Of a stretch of 64,000 nt of DNA, positions 54,060 through 63,586 are shown piece after piece. The stretch spans positions 124,001 to 188,000 of the forward strand of contig NZ_LIPT01000005.1 of assembly GCF_001418225.1 (NCBI RefSeq), written 5' to 3'. Below the pieces are notes generated by a model. The model had not been told where the DNA came from. It saw nothing but the letters and a program-made list of their open reading frames with translations, and did no database searches. Made by a program: the position numbers and the translations under genes. Every line of letters begins with the position of its first letter. Positions within the stretch are counted from its first letter, which is position 1. The stretch comes from Pannonibacter indicus (GTDB lineage: Bacteria; Pseudomonadota; Alphaproteobacteria; Rhizobiales; Stappiaceae).

Positions 54060-56402
54060 ATGGCGCGGGCTTTTGCCGGCAGCGCGTCCATGCGACGCCT
54101 TGCCCAAATTACAGGCTCTAACAAGGCCACGAATTCTCTGACCGGGCACATCCGGCTTCTGGCTCAGCCGACCTATCAGCGGCTGCTGCGGACCGAACCC
54201 CTGTTCCGCCGCCTGATCCCGGCGCTTTGCCTCGTCTTTATCGCCAGCCTTGCGCTCTACCGCGTGCTGGAGCTGACATTCGCCTATCAGGAGACCGAGC
54301 AGCAGGCGCGCGACAAGATCGCGCTGATCGCCTCGGTCCTGTCGTCGCGGCTCGTCAGTGAGGAAAGCGCCATGCCGGAAGTGGGCTACCGGACCGCGCT
54401 GCAGCGCGTGCTGGCCGACGCCCTGCCGGCAGGTGCCACCAGCGAAGGCCGCCAGATCCTGCTGACCGATCCGGAAGGCCAGATCGTTGCCTCCTCCCCG
54501 ATGCGTCCGGAGCTGGAAGGCACGATGATTGCTGACCTGTTCGGCCCTTCGCAGCCGCTGACGGTGTTCGGCGCCCGCGCCGGTGTGCTCACGATCAACA
54601 AGGGCAGCGACGAGGCCGCCTTGGCCACCGTGCATCATCTGGCCGGCCGGCTGGGCATGGTTGCCGTGATGCAGCCGGAACATCAGCTTTTCGCCGGATG
54701 GCGCTCGGATGTTTCGACCAACGTCACCCTCTTCGTCGGCACATCGACGGTTCTGCTGGTGATGATCTACGGCTTCTTCGCGCAGGCCACCCGCGCCGAG
54801 CAGGCAGACGAAATCTACGCCGCCACCCGCAGCCGCATCGATACGGCCCTCACCCATGGCCGTTGCGGCCTGTTCGACTGGGACCTGTCGCGCGGACGGA
54901 TCTTCTGGTCTGCCTCGCTCTACCACTTGCTGGGCCGCGAGCCGAAGGACGATATCCTTGGCTTTGCCGAGATTTCCGACCTGACGCACCCGGAAGACAT
55001 CAACCTTTACGCTCTGGCCGAAAGCCTGCTGGCGGATGGCGAGACGACTGTGGACCGCATGTTCCGCATGCGCCATGCCAATGGCTCTTGGGTGTGGCTG
55101 CGGGCCCGCGGTGAAGTCCAGACCGAGCCGGGCCGCCATGAGCCGCATCTGATCGGCATCTGCATCGACGTGACCGAGCAGCATCAGCTTGCCGAGCAGG
55201 GCCGCACCGCCGACCTGCGCCTGCGCGACGCCATCGAGACGATCTCCGAAGCCTTCGTGCTGTGGAACTCGGACAACGAGCTGGTGATCTGCAACTCGAA
55301 CTACCAGTCGCTGCATAATCTGCCCGATACGGTGGTGCGCCCCGGTACGCCCTACACAACCGTCATGGCAGCGGCGCGCAACTCGCACATCAAGACCGTG
55401 CCCTCCCTGCCCTCCACGCTGATACCGGGCAGCAATACCGCATATGAAGCGCAGCTGGATGACGGCCGCTGGCTGCAGATCTCCGAGCGGCGCACCAAGG
55501 ACGGCGGTTTCGTGTCTGTGGGTACGGACATTACCCCGCTGAAGCGGCAGGAAGAGCGGCTGATGGAGAGTGAGCGCCGCCTGATGGCCACCGTTTCGGA
55601 CCTGCGCAAGTCGCGCCAGACGCTGGAAATGCAGGCGCAGCAGCTGGTGGAACTGGCCGACAAATACGCCCAGGAAAAGACCAACGCGGAGAACGCCAAC
55701 CGTGCCAAGTCCGAGTTCCTTGCCAATATCTCACATGAACTGCGCACGCCGCTGAACGCCATCATCGGTTTCTCCGACATCATGGACAAGGCCATGTTCG
55801 GCCCCATCGGCTCGGAGCGCTATGCAGAATACTGCCGCGACATCTACGAAAGCGGCACCTACCTGCTCAACGTGATCAACGACATCCTCGACATGTCGAA
55901 GATCGAGGCTGGCCGCATGGACATGAGCATAACGCCCTTCGATGCCCAGTCGGTGATCGAGGAAGCCGTGCGCATCATCCGCGCCCCGGCACAGGAGAAG
56001 AACATCGAGGTCACCTGTGAAGTCGAGGACGGGCTAGACATCACCGCCGACCGCCGCGCCTTCAAGCAGGTGCTGCTGAACCTCCTGTCCAACGGCATCA
56101 AATTCACGCCGGACCACGGCGAGGTGCGCCTCAAGGCCACGACTGCGGACGGATTTGCCCGGATCGAAGTCACGGACACAGGCATCGGCATCCGCAAGTC
56201 GGATGTGGAACGCCTCGCCAAGCCTTTCGTCCAAGTGGAGAACCAGTTCACCAAGACGCACAAGGGCTCGGGCCTCGGCCTCGCCATCGCCCGGTCCCTG
56301 ATCGAAATGCAGGGCGGCGCCATGATGATCGACTCCGTTCCCGGCCAGGGCACCACCGTCTCCTTCACTCTGCCTTTGACGCAGGACGCCGTGGCGGCGT
56401 GA
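54060..56402 (+). CDS. PleC-like PAS sensor histidine kinase
   Basis: 780 residues. Two membrane helices (about 48-70 and 220-240) bracket an extracytoplasmic region, followed by two PAS-like domains (FDWDLSRGRIFWSASLYHLLGREP; FVLWNSDNELVICNSNYQ), HisKA with H559 in SHELRTPLNAIIGFSDIMDKAMFG and a HATPase (DTGIGI, GSGLGLAIARSLIE). The HisKA sequence and the neighbourhood (glnE, a two-component pair, degP) match PleC of rhizobia, which controls DivK and polar development. ATG 54060 is preferred to TTG 54054. The pleC name is likely but not proven. Confidence 0.88.
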   Translation: MARAFAGSASMRRLAQITGSNKATNSLTGHIRLLAQPTYQRLLRTEPLFRRLIPALCLVFIASLALYRVLELTFAYQETEQQARDKIALIASVLSSRLVSEESAMPEVGYRTALQRVLADALPAGATSEGRQILLTDPEGQIVASSPMRPELEGTMIADLFGPSQPLTVFGARAGVLTINKGSDEAALATVHHLAGRLGMVAVMQPEHQLFAGWRSDVSTNVTLFVGTSTVLLVMIYGFFAQATRAEQADEIYAATRSRIDTALTHGRCGLFDWDLSRGRIFWSASLYHLLGREPKDDILGFAEISDLTHPEDINLYALAESLLADGETTVDRMFRMRHANGSWVWLRARGEVQTEPGRHEPHLIGICIDVTEQHQLAEQGRTADLRLRDAIETISEAFVLWNSDNELVICNSNYQSLHNLPDTVVRPGTPYTTVMAAARNSHIKTVPSLPSTLIPGSNTAYEAQLDDGRWLQISERRTKDGGFVSVGTDITPLKRQEERLMESERRLMATVSDLRKSRQTLEMQAQQLVELADKYAQEKTNAENANRAKSEFLANISHELRTPLNAIIGFSDIMDKAMFGPIGSERYAEYCRDIYESGTYLLNVINDILDMSKIEAGRMDMSITPFDAQSVIEEAVRIIRAPAQEKNIEVTCEVEDGLDITADRRAFKQVLLNLLSNGIKFTPDHGEVRLKATTADGFARIEVTDTGIGIRKSDVERLAKPFVQVENQFTKTHKGSGLGLAIARSLIEMQGGAMMIDSVPGQGTTVSFTLPLTQDAVAA

Positions 56403-56428
56403 AGCAGGAACAGCTTCCTGAACCAAAG

Positions 56429-56469
56429 AAATCCCGGGATGCACCGAAGCACATCCCGGGATTTTTTTC
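56429..56469. terminator. Bidirectional terminator between the PleC-like kinase and glnE
   Basis: Perfect 13-bp stem AAATCCCGGGATG (56429-56441) with CATCCCGGGATTT (56452-56464), a 10-nt loop, then T tracts on both strands. It serves two convergent genes. Confidence 0.92.
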
Positions 56470-56494
56470 TTCTTCGTTCAAGAAAGAGAGCATG

Positions 56495-59476
56495 TCAGTC
56501 CGGATTGACCGGGCCGACCAACCTTTCGAAGATTCTGCGGACGTTGGCCTGTGTCTCGGCCAGTTCCACCTCAAGACGGGCGAGATCGGGTGCTGCCGCT
56601 GCGTTGAGCAGCAGCGCGAGCACGCCGCCCGGCGCCTCGACCGGCTGGAATTTGCCCGTCAGCGTCATGCGCAGGATCTGGGTCAGGCGGTGATAGAGCC
56701 GCAACGCCTGCAAGAGTCCGCCCGCGTCATCTGCATTGAGGAGCCCGAGTTCCAGCGCCCGGCCAAGGGCAATCTCCGTGTTCTGAGCCAGAACTTCAGG
56801 ATGGGCGTGGCCATGCACCAGCTGCAGATACTGGGCAACGAACTCGATATCGACGAGTCCGCCTGCCACCTGCTTGAGGTCCCAGATATCCTTGGTGCCC
56901 TTCTCCTTCTCGATACGCCCGCGCATGGATGCCACGTCAGCGGCAATCTTCTGCGCCTCACGCGGCCTGCAGAGGATTTCCTGCAGGAAGGCGGAGACCT
57001 TGGCGGAGAAGGCTTCCGACGAGCTGGTTAGCACACGTGCCCGGGTCAGGGCCATATGCTCCCAGGTCCAGGCCTCATTGCGCTGATAGGTTTCAAAAGC
57101 GGCGATGCTGGTGGCCAGCGGACCGGCATTGCCGGAGGGCCGCAGGCGGAAATCCACCTCATACAGGCTGCCTTCCGCCGTCGGTGCGGACAGGGCCGTC
57201 ACAAGCCGCTGGGTCAGGCGGATGTAGTACTGGCTGACCGGCAGCGGCCTCGCACCATCAGAGCCGGAGGCATCTTCCGGCACATCATAGAGCAGGATGA
57301 GATCCAGATCGGAGCTGGCTGTCATCTCCTCGCCGCCTAGCTTGCCCATGGACAGAAGCGCGAACTCCCCGCCCGGCACATACCCATGGGACGCAGCCAC
57401 ATGTTCCACCACCCGCGCCAGAATGCGGTCCAGCACCACTTCGGCAAGCCGGGTCAGAGCATGGCCGACCTGATCGGCTGACAGGGTGTCCGACAGCAGC
57501 CGCAGGCCGATCAGGAACTGCTGCTCCTGCGCGAAGATGCGCGCCCTGTCGAGCGCCTCTTCATAGTAGCGGGCAAGAGCAAGTGTCTGATCAAGACCAG
57601 CGCGGAACTCTTCGCGGCTCGGCATGGCACCGAAGAAAGCCGGGTCCAGCACGGCGTCCAGCACATGCACCCGGCGCGCCACCGTTTCGGCCAGACGCGG
57701 GGCGGAACCCATGACCGTTGCCATCAGATGCAGAAGCTGGGGATTGGAGCGCAGCAGGGAGAAAAGCTGCACACCTGCCGGCAGACGGGCCAGAAACGCG
57801 TCGAAGGCGCGCAATGCCGCGTCCGCATTGTCGGTGCGGGCCAGTGCCGAAATCAGCGCCGGGTGCAGCTCGGTCAGCCGCTCGCGCGCCTTGGTCGAGC
57901 GCATGGCCGGATAGCGGCCGAAATGCCAGGCCTTGATGATCTTCGCCGCATCCGAAGGCTGGCGGTAGCCAAGACGGGAGAGGGTTTCCAGCGTGTCCGG
58001 GTCATCGTCGTCGCCGGTGAAGACAAGATTGCCCAGATCCGACGCCAGCTCCGGCTCATCCTCGAACAGACCGGCATAATGCTTCTGCACGGTCTGCAAC
58101 TGCTTCAGCAGTTCGGCCTCGAAAGACGGCAGGTCCTCGAAACCGGCGAGGAAAGCCACGCGCTGCAAGCCTTCGCCCAGCTGCGGCAGCAGGTGGGTCT
58201 GCTCGTCATTGAGCATCTGGATGCGATGCTCGACCTTGCGCAGGAAGCGGTAGGCCTCTTTCAGGTCGTCGCGGGTGTCCGGCTTGATCCAGTTGAAGGT
58301 GACAAGCCGGTCGAGCATGTCGAGCGTGCGGCGCCCGCGCAGTTCGGGATTGCGCCCGCCTGCGATCAGCTGCTGGGTCTGGACGAAGAATTCAACCTCG
58401 CGGATGCCGCCCCGGCCCAGCTTCACATTGTGCCCGGCAACGGCGATCTTGCCGTGCCCCTTGTGCATGTGGATCTGGCGCTTGATGGAATGCACGTCCG
58501 CAATGGCGGCAAAGTCCAGATACTTGCGCCAGATGAAGGGCACGATCTCGTGCAGGAAGGCTTCGCCTGCCGGAATGTCACCGGCGCAAGGCCGCGCCTT
58601 GATCAGTGCCGCACGCTCCCAGTTCTGCCCCAGCGCTTCGTAATAGGCGAGAGCGGCGGGCACAGAGATGGCCACTGGCGTTGCGCCGGGATCCGGCCGG
58701 AGCCGCAGATCGGTGCGGAAGACATAGCCGTCCGCCGTGCGCTCCTGCATGATCTTCACCAGCCGCTTGGTCAGGCGCACGAACTCCACCGGAGCCTCGG
58801 CATTGGCGGACAGCGGAGCGATCTCCGGATCATAGAAGACGATGAGGTCGATATCGCTGGAGTAGTTCAGCTCGAAAGCACCGTGCTTGCCCATGGCAAG
58901 AACGATGAGGCCGGAGCCCTTTTCCGGCTCGTCCAAGTCCTGCGGCGAGAACTTGCCGCGCGCGGCCAGCTCCCGCAGGCACAGGCGGATGGCGGCGGTG
59001 AGGCTGGCATCGGCCAGTTCGGCCAGCGCGCGCGTCACATCATCAAGGTCAATCGCCCCGCCAATGTCGGCAAGGGCAACGGCAAGGGCCAGATCCTGCT
59101 TGAGCTGGCGCAGCTCGCGCATCAGCCCGGCCTCATCAGCAGGCCGCGCCTCCCGGGCAGCATGGATCGTGCCGGAGATCAGGCCTTCCAGATCCTCCCC
59201 AAGCACCCGCTGCAAACGCTGCGGGCGCACCATGGCAAGTTCCCGCAGATAAGGGGCATTGGCAAAGACACCGGCGAGAAACGCGCGAAGCTGAGGGTCC
59301 TGGCCGAGCCATGCCGCAAGATCCGAGGTGCTTGCATCCTCCGCCGCCCGGATCAGCAGATCGGAGAGAACGCTATCAGCCCTTTCGGGAGACTGTGGCC
59401 GCGGAACGACCTTGATGCGATGGCGCAGCGGCCCCTTTTCAGCTCCGGCTTCCCGCTTCTCTGCTTCTGTCGTCAC
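56495..59476 (-). CDS. glnE: Glutamine synthetase adenylyltransferase/adenylyl-removing enzyme
   Basis: 993 residues, two nucleotidyltransferase halves. The N-terminal deadenylylating site has NYSSDIDLIVFYD and the C-terminal adenylylating site TASSDLDLILLYD; both keep their aspartates. GlnE switches glutamine synthetase on and off according to PII signals. The start GTG 59476 is chosen because GGAGG lies 8 nt upstream and the first ATG in frame upstream is inside the preceding kinase gene. It overlaps that gene by 38 nt, suggesting translational coupling. Confidence 0.96.
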   Translation of the reverse strand: MTTEAEKREAGAEKGPLRHRIKVVPRPQSPERADSVLSDLLIRAAEDASTSDLAAWLGQDPQLRAFLAGVFANAPYLRELAMVRPQRLQRVLGEDLEGLISGTIHAAREARPADEAGLMRELRQLKQDLALAVALADIGGAIDLDDVTRALAELADASLTAAIRLCLRELAARGKFSPQDLDEPEKGSGLIVLAMGKHGAFELNYSSDIDLIVFYDPEIAPLSANAEAPVEFVRLTKRLVKIMQERTADGYVFRTDLRLRPDPGATPVAISVPAALAYYEALGQNWERAALIKARPCAGDIPAGEAFLHEIVPFIWRKYLDFAAIADVHSIKRQIHMHKGHGKIAVAGHNVKLGRGGIREVEFFVQTQQLIAGGRNPELRGRRTLDMLDRLVTFNWIKPDTRDDLKEAYRFLRKVEHRIQMLNDEQTHLLPQLGEGLQRVAFLAGFEDLPSFEAELLKQLQTVQKHYAGLFEDEPELASDLGNLVFTGDDDDPDTLETLSRLGYRQPSDAAKIIKAWHFGRYPAMRSTKARERLTELHPALISALARTDNADAALRAFDAFLARLPAGVQLFSLLRSNPQLLHLMATVMGSAPRLAETVARRVHVLDAVLDPAFFGAMPSREEFRAGLDQTLALARYYEEALDRARIFAQEQQFLIGLRLLSDTLSADQVGHALTRLAEVVLDRILARVVEHVAASHGYVPGGEFALLSMGKLGGEEMTASSDLDLILLYDVPEDASGSDGARPLPVSQYYIRLTQRLVTALSAPTAEGSLYEVDFRLRPSGNAGPLATSIAAFETYQRNEAWTWEHMALTRARVLTSSSEAFSAKVSAFLQEILCRPREAQKIAADVASMRGRIEKEKGTKDIWDLKQVAGGLVDIEFVAQYLQLVHGHAHPEVLAQNTEIALGRALELGLLNADDAGGLLQALRLYHRLTQILRMTLTGKFQPVEAPGGVLALLLNAAAAPDLARLEVELAETQANVRRIFERLVGPVNPD

Positions 59477-60902
59477 GTCTTGCGCCTCCCGGCATGTCCA
59501 CTTGAGCTGCCGGAAGATCAATCCTCGCAACCAGCCCCGGCCCGGCATCCCCCAGTGCAAGGGATCCGCCATGCAGCCGGGCAATCGCCTTCACAAGGCT
59601 CAGGCCCAGCCCGTATCCCGGCTCGGTCCGGCTCTCCTCCAGCCGGACAAAGCGGTCCAGAACACGCCCGCGATCCTTTTCTTCAATGCCCCGCCCGTTG
59701 TCAGCGACACTTATGGCGATCCGGTCATGCCCCTGTTCGAGCTTTAAGGTGATCGCGAGCGGCTGTCCATCCTCGGGATGGCCGTATTTCAGAGCATTCT
59801 CAATGAGGTTGACAAGCGCCTGGGCGACAAGCTCGCGGTTGGCCAGAGCCCGGAATTCACCCTCCCCCACGACGGTGAGGCTTCCGCCGTCATCCTCGAC
59901 GACGGGCTGATAAAGATCCGCCACTTCTAGCGCGACCTGCTTCAGATCGACCTGTTCATGCCCGGCTTCCGGCGACATGGCTTCAACACGGGCAATCCGC
60001 AGCAAGGCATCGAAGATCCGCAGAAGGCCATCGCAGTCCTCAAGCGTTTCTTCCATGGCCTGCCGGTAGTCCGCCCCGGTTCCGCCATCGCGCAGCGCTG
60101 CCTCGATACGGGTGCGCATGCGGGTGAGCGGCGTCTTGAGATCATGGGCAATGTTATCGGTCACATCGCGCAGGCCCTGCATCAACTGCTCGATCCGCTC
60201 CAGCATGCCGTTGAGGCTGAGGGCCAGACGGTCGAATTCATCGCCGTTTCCGGCGACGGGCAGGCGGCGGGACAAATTGCCTTCCATGATCTGGTTGCTG
60301 GTCGCAGCCATCGCGTCGATGCGGCGCAGCACATAGCGCGAGACGAAGAGCCAGGACACGCCCGCCATGGCCAGAACCACCAGAAGCCATACCCGCATGG
60401 CCCCGGCCAGCACTTCCTTGAAGCGCTGCTGCTCCCCAAGATCACGCCCGACCAGCAGACGGAAGCCGCCGGGGATTTCGAAGGTCCGGACAACGGCCTG
60501 CCGCTCGCTTTCCCGGTTGACCTCGCCATCAGCCTCGCGGCGGAAATAGGTCACCCGGCGCACGCCGCCGTCCGCCTCCTCCAGCACGGTCGTAGGAAGA
60601 CGGGAGATGTTCCCGGCAAGCGCATTGCCTGCAAAATCGATGAGAAGATAGATGCTGGCGTCAGGACGGCGCGCCCGGGCGTCAATGGCAGTAACCAGCG
60701 CCCGGACGCCGCCGCGTGCGAACTGGTCGGCAAGGCCTTCGATTTCCGCATCAACGGTCTGCACCACCTGACCGGTGATCAGCGTGTTGGTGTTGCTGGA
60801 AATGGAGAAAAGCAGAAACCCGGACAGCGCGGTGAACACAGCCAGATAGAGCAGCGACAGCTTGAAAGCCGTCGTGCGGATGAGCCTAGCCAGCGCTGTC
60901 AC
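59439..60902 (-). CDS. HAMP-containing sensor histidine kinase
   Basis: 487 residues. Two membrane helices (about 14-36 and 170-190), a short periplasmic sensor, HAMP, HisKA with H253 in NIAHDLKTPLTRMRTRIEAAL and HATPase (NLIENALKYG, DNGRGIE, GYGLGLSLVKAI). GTG 60902 overlaps the response-regulator stop by 17 nt, so the pair is cotranscribed and coupled. The signal is unknown; architecture resembles CusS-type kinases. Confidence 0.93.
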   Translation of the reverse strand: MTALARLIRTTAFKLSLLYLAVFTALSGFLLFSISSNTNTLITGQVVQTVDAEIEGLADQFARGGVRALVTAIDARARRPDASIYLLIDFAGNALAGNISRLPTTVLEEADGGVRRVTYFRREADGEVNRESERQAVVRTFEIPGGFRLLVGRDLGEQQRFKEVLAGAMRVWLLVVLAMAGVSWLFVSRYVLRRIDAMAATSNQIMEGNLSRRLPVAGNGDEFDRLALSLNGMLERIEQLMQGLRDVTDNIAHDLKTPLTRMRTRIEAALRDGGTGADYRQAMEETLEDCDGLLRIFDALLRIARVEAMSPEAGHEQVDLKQVALEVADLYQPVVEDDGGSLTVVGEGEFRALANRELVAQALVNLIENALKYGHPEDGQPLAITLKLEQGHDRIAISVADNGRGIEEKDRGRVLDRFVRLEESRTEPGYGLGLSLVKAIARLHGGSLALGDAGPGLVARIDLPAAQVDMPGGARRDDRSREAGSRS

Positions 60903-61572
60903 GGATCGTGTATCCCGCACCACGGACAGTGTGAAGCAGCGGCACGTCAAAATCCTTGTCGATCTTGGACCGCAGCCGGGACACATGCACGTCAATCACA
61001 TTGGTCTGGGGGTCGAAGTGATATTCCCAGACATTCTCCAGCAGCATGGTACGCGTCACCACCTGACCGGCGTGCTGCATCAGATACTCAAGCAGGCGGA
61101 ACTCGCGCGGCTGCAGCGGAATGTCCTTGCCGCTGCGGGTGCAGCGGTGGGCAAGGCGGTCCAGCTCAAGATCCGCAACCCGGTAGGTCGTCTCGCTGTC
61201 ACCACCGGCCTTGGGCCGGCGCCCCAGCGCCTCGACACGGGCCAGCAATTCGGTGAAGGCGAAGGGCTTGGGCAGATAGTCATCGCCCCCTGCCCTGAGG
61301 CCCGTCACCCGGTCATCGACCTGGCCGAGCGCCGAGAGGATCAGCACGGGCGTGTGGTCGCCGCTCTTGCGCAGGGACTGAATGATCGCAAGACCATCCA
61401 GGCGCGGCAGCATGCGGTCGACGATCAGCACGTCATAGCGGCTGTCCTGCGCCATCTGCAGCCCCTCCTCGCCATCGGCGGCAAGATCTGCAGAGTGGCC
61501 GACCTCGCGCAGCCCTTTGGCAACATAGGCGGCGGCTTGCTTGTCGTCTTCGATGATGAGAATTTTCAACAT
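60886..61572 (-). CDS. OmpR family response regulator
   Basis: 228 residues. Receiver domain with D9/D10, phospho-acceptor D52 (DVLIVDRMLPRLDG), K102 (LPKPF), and a winged helix (LQPREFRLLEYLMQHAGQVVTRTMLLENVW ... VDVHVSRLRSKID). It partners the kinase downstream. A 10-bp tandem repeat 26-45 nt upstream of its ATG may be its own binding site. Confidence 0.95.
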   Translation of the reverse strand: MLKILIIEDDKQAAAYVAKGLREVGHSADLAADGEEGLQMAQDSRYDVLIVDRMLPRLDGLAIIQSLRKSGDHTPVLILSALGQVDDRVTGLRAGGDDYLPKPFAFTELLARVEALGRRPKAGGDSETTYRVADLELDRLAHRCTRSGKDIPLQPREFRLLEYLMQHAGQVVTRTMLLENVWEYHFDPQTNVIDVHVSRLRSKIDKDFDVPLLHTVRGAGYTIRDSAG

Positions 61573-61597
61573 GCCAATCTTTTACCTGAGCTTTTGC

Positions 61598-61617
61598 CCG
61601 GAAAGAACCGGAAAGAA
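61598..61617 (-). repeat. Tandem TTCTTTCCGG repeat upstream of the response regulator
   Basis: Two exact, adjacent 10-bp copies (minus strand TTCTTTCCGG; plus strand CCGGAAAGAA at 61598-61607 and 61608-61617). A 10-bp period fits OmpR-family half-sites on one face of the helix. It begins 26 nt before the response-regulator ATG. Confidence 0.5.
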
Positions 61618-61656
61618 GTGTCCGCAGCAACCCTCTTGCGGGTGCTGCGGACACTT
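61616..61656 (-). terminator. Strong hairpin between degP and the response regulator
   Basis: Perfect 14-bp arms AAGTGTCCGCAGCA (61616-61629) and TGCTGCGGACACTT (61643-61656) with a 13-nt loop; on the minus strand it is followed by the pyrimidine-rich tandem TTCTTTCCGG. It may terminate or attenuate transcription leaving degP. Confidence 0.6.
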
Positions 61657-61764
61657 GGCCTGACCTCTGCGGGGTGGGATCGGGGGCCGCGGAGACCCGA
61701 AAGGCCAGGCATGAGGCGGGGGATCACCGGAGGCCGCCGGTTGCCCCACCCCAATCCATGCGGC

Positions 61765-63312
61765 TTAACCGACGTTGAGCGGCAAGGCGACGAAACGGGC
61801 GCTGTCATCGCGGAAGACCCGCATCAGCACGGCCTTGCGGCCATCCTTTTCGGCCTTGGCCAGCGCCGCCTGAACGTCCGCCGGGGTTGAGACCTTCTGA
61901 CCGGCAACTTCGGCAATCACATCACCACGGGCAAGGCCCTTGTCTGCGGCAGGCCCAGCCGGGTCCACGTTCAGGACCACCACGCCCTCGACATCAAGTC
62001 CGGCCTGGGAAGCGGATGCCAGATCAATTCCGAGATCTTCAAGCTCGGTCTTGCCCGCACCCTCATCACCGGCGGACGCCATCTGCTGGCTGTCGGTCAG
62101 TTTGCCGAGCGTGACGGAGACATTCTTTTCCTTGCCATTGCGCCAGACCGTCAGGTTCACCTTCGTTCCCGGCGCATAGGCCGCAATCATGCGGGACAGC
62201 TCCCGCGGACCCTTCACATCCACGCCATCGACCTTGAGGATCGTGTCGCCGGCCTCGATCCCGGCCTTGGCGGCAGGGCTGCCGTTCTGCGGATCGGAGA
62301 CGATTGCTCCCTGAGCATCGGCGAGGCCGAGGCTGGCTGCAATGTCATCCGTTACCGGCTGGATCTGGACACCCAGCCAGCCGCGCGTTACCGCGCCATC
62401 CTTCTGCAGCGAGGCAACAACATCACGCGCCGTCGAAGCAGGGATGGCGAAGGCAATGCCAACGTTGCCGCCGGACGGCGAGTAGATGGCGGCGTTGATG
62501 CCGATCACCTCACCCTTCATGTTGAAGGCCGGGCCACCCGAGTTGCCGCGGTTGACCGGGGCATCGATCTGGATGAAGTCGTCATAGGGGCCGGCGCCAA
62601 TGTCACGGCCACGCGCCGAGACAATACCGGCAGTCACGGTTCCGCCAAGGCCGAAGGGGTTGCCAATGGCCACGACCCACTCACCGACGGAAGGGGCGTC
62701 CTCTGCGAAAGCCACGTAGGTGAATTTCTTGTCCGATTCCACCTTCAAGACAGCAAGGTCCGTGCGCGGGTCCGTCCCGATCAGCTTGGCCTTGTAGTCA
62801 TGACCTTCGTTGTCGGTCACGGTGAACTCCGTGCCCTTGTCGACCACGTGGTTGTTGGTCACCACATAGCCGTCATCCGAGATAAAGAAGCCGGAGCCCT
62901 GGGACATTTCATAAGGACGGGAATTCTGCTGCCCCCCGCCCTGTCCTCCCTGGCCACGGCGCTCGAAGAAGCGCTTGAGCGGATGACCGTCCGGCAGCTC
63001 ATCCATCCCTGGCAGGCCAAAGAAGTCTTCGCCGCCACGGAAATTCATCATGCGCGGCTGGGCGGCCTGCTTCACCTTGACGCTGACCACGGCCGGCTGC
63101 ACGGCGGATACGACGTGGGAGAAATTCAGCGGTGCGGGCTGGCTCACCTCGACGGGGGCGGCAAAAGCATAATTGGAAGGAACGAGACCCTGAACGGTCA
63201 GAGCTCCGGCAAGGCCAAGAGCCATGGCACCAGCCAGCAGGCTTGCCTTGCGGCGGGCGAAGAACCCGGCGGACGGCTTGCCGGACTGCTCAGAATTCTG
63301 CTGCTCGTACAT
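61765..63312 (-). CDS. degP: Periplasmic serine endoprotease, DegP/HtrA (Do) family
   Basis: 515 residues. Signal/anchor near the N-terminus (ASLLAGAMALGLAGALTVQGL), trypsin-like domain with catalytic H155 (VVTNNHVVDKG), D185 (DPRTDLAVLKV) and S258 (NRGNSGGPAFN), then two PDZ domains (GWLGVQIQPVTDDIAASLGL; VEGVVVLNVDPAGPAADKGL). It degrades misfolded periplasmic proteins. ATG 63312 has GAGGAG 7 nt upstream and is preferred to the frame start 63375. Confidence 0.96.
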   Translation of the reverse strand: MYEQQNSEQSGKPSAGFFARRKASLLAGAMALGLAGALTVQGLVPSNYAFAAPVEVSQPAPLNFSHVVSAVQPAVVSVKVKQAAQPRMMNFRGGEDFFGLPGMDELPDGHPLKRFFERRGQGGQGGGQQNSRPYEMSQGSGFFISDDGYVVTNNHVVDKGTEFTVTDNEGHDYKAKLIGTDPRTDLAVLKVESDKKFTYVAFAEDAPSVGEWVVAIGNPFGLGGTVTAGIVSARGRDIGAGPYDDFIQIDAPVNRGNSGGPAFNMKGEVIGINAAIYSPSGGNVGIAFAIPASTARDVVASLQKDGAVTRGWLGVQIQPVTDDIAASLGLADAQGAIVSDPQNGSPAAKAGIEAGDTILKVDGVDVKGPRELSRMIAAYAPGTKVNLTVWRNGKEKNVSVTLGKLTDSQQMASAGDEGAGKTELEDLGIDLASASQAGLDVEGVVVLNVDPAGPAADKGLARGDVIAEVAGQKVSTPADVQAALAKAEKDGRKAVLMRVFRDDSARFVALPLNVG

Positions 63313-63436
63313 GAAATCACTCCTCATCGTCTGACTGTCTTTCCGGCGCAGGCGGGGCACCGCGCCTTGTTGCAAATGAATATGGAGAGCGCCGCATTAC
63401 AGGCGCCTGACCGGCGGATTAAACCTTCGTAATGTA

Positions 63437-63475
63437 TTTTCACGCATGAAAAATCAGACACTGTTACAAGTAACA
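63437..63475. promoter_or_regulatory. Two palindromes in the degP-DUF2336 divergent spacer
   Basis: TTTTCA-CGCA-TGAAAA (63437-63452) and TGTTAC-AA-GTAACA (63462-63475), both with perfect 6-bp arms, 9 nt apart. They lie in an AT-rich 274-bp spacer and could bind a stress regulator acting on either gene. Confidence 0.45.
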
Positions 63476-63586
63476 ATTAGCAAAATACAATAGGAAACAT
63501 CAAACTTTCAGCATTCAACTTATCTCTTCGTAAATCTGTTTTCTGCAATATCCAATCTGAATGCAGAACACCGGACAGAGGAAAGA

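Noticed and set aside
57665-59752. 695-codon open frame on the plus strand
   Set aside because: It is antisense to glnE, both of whose catalytic sites are clear.
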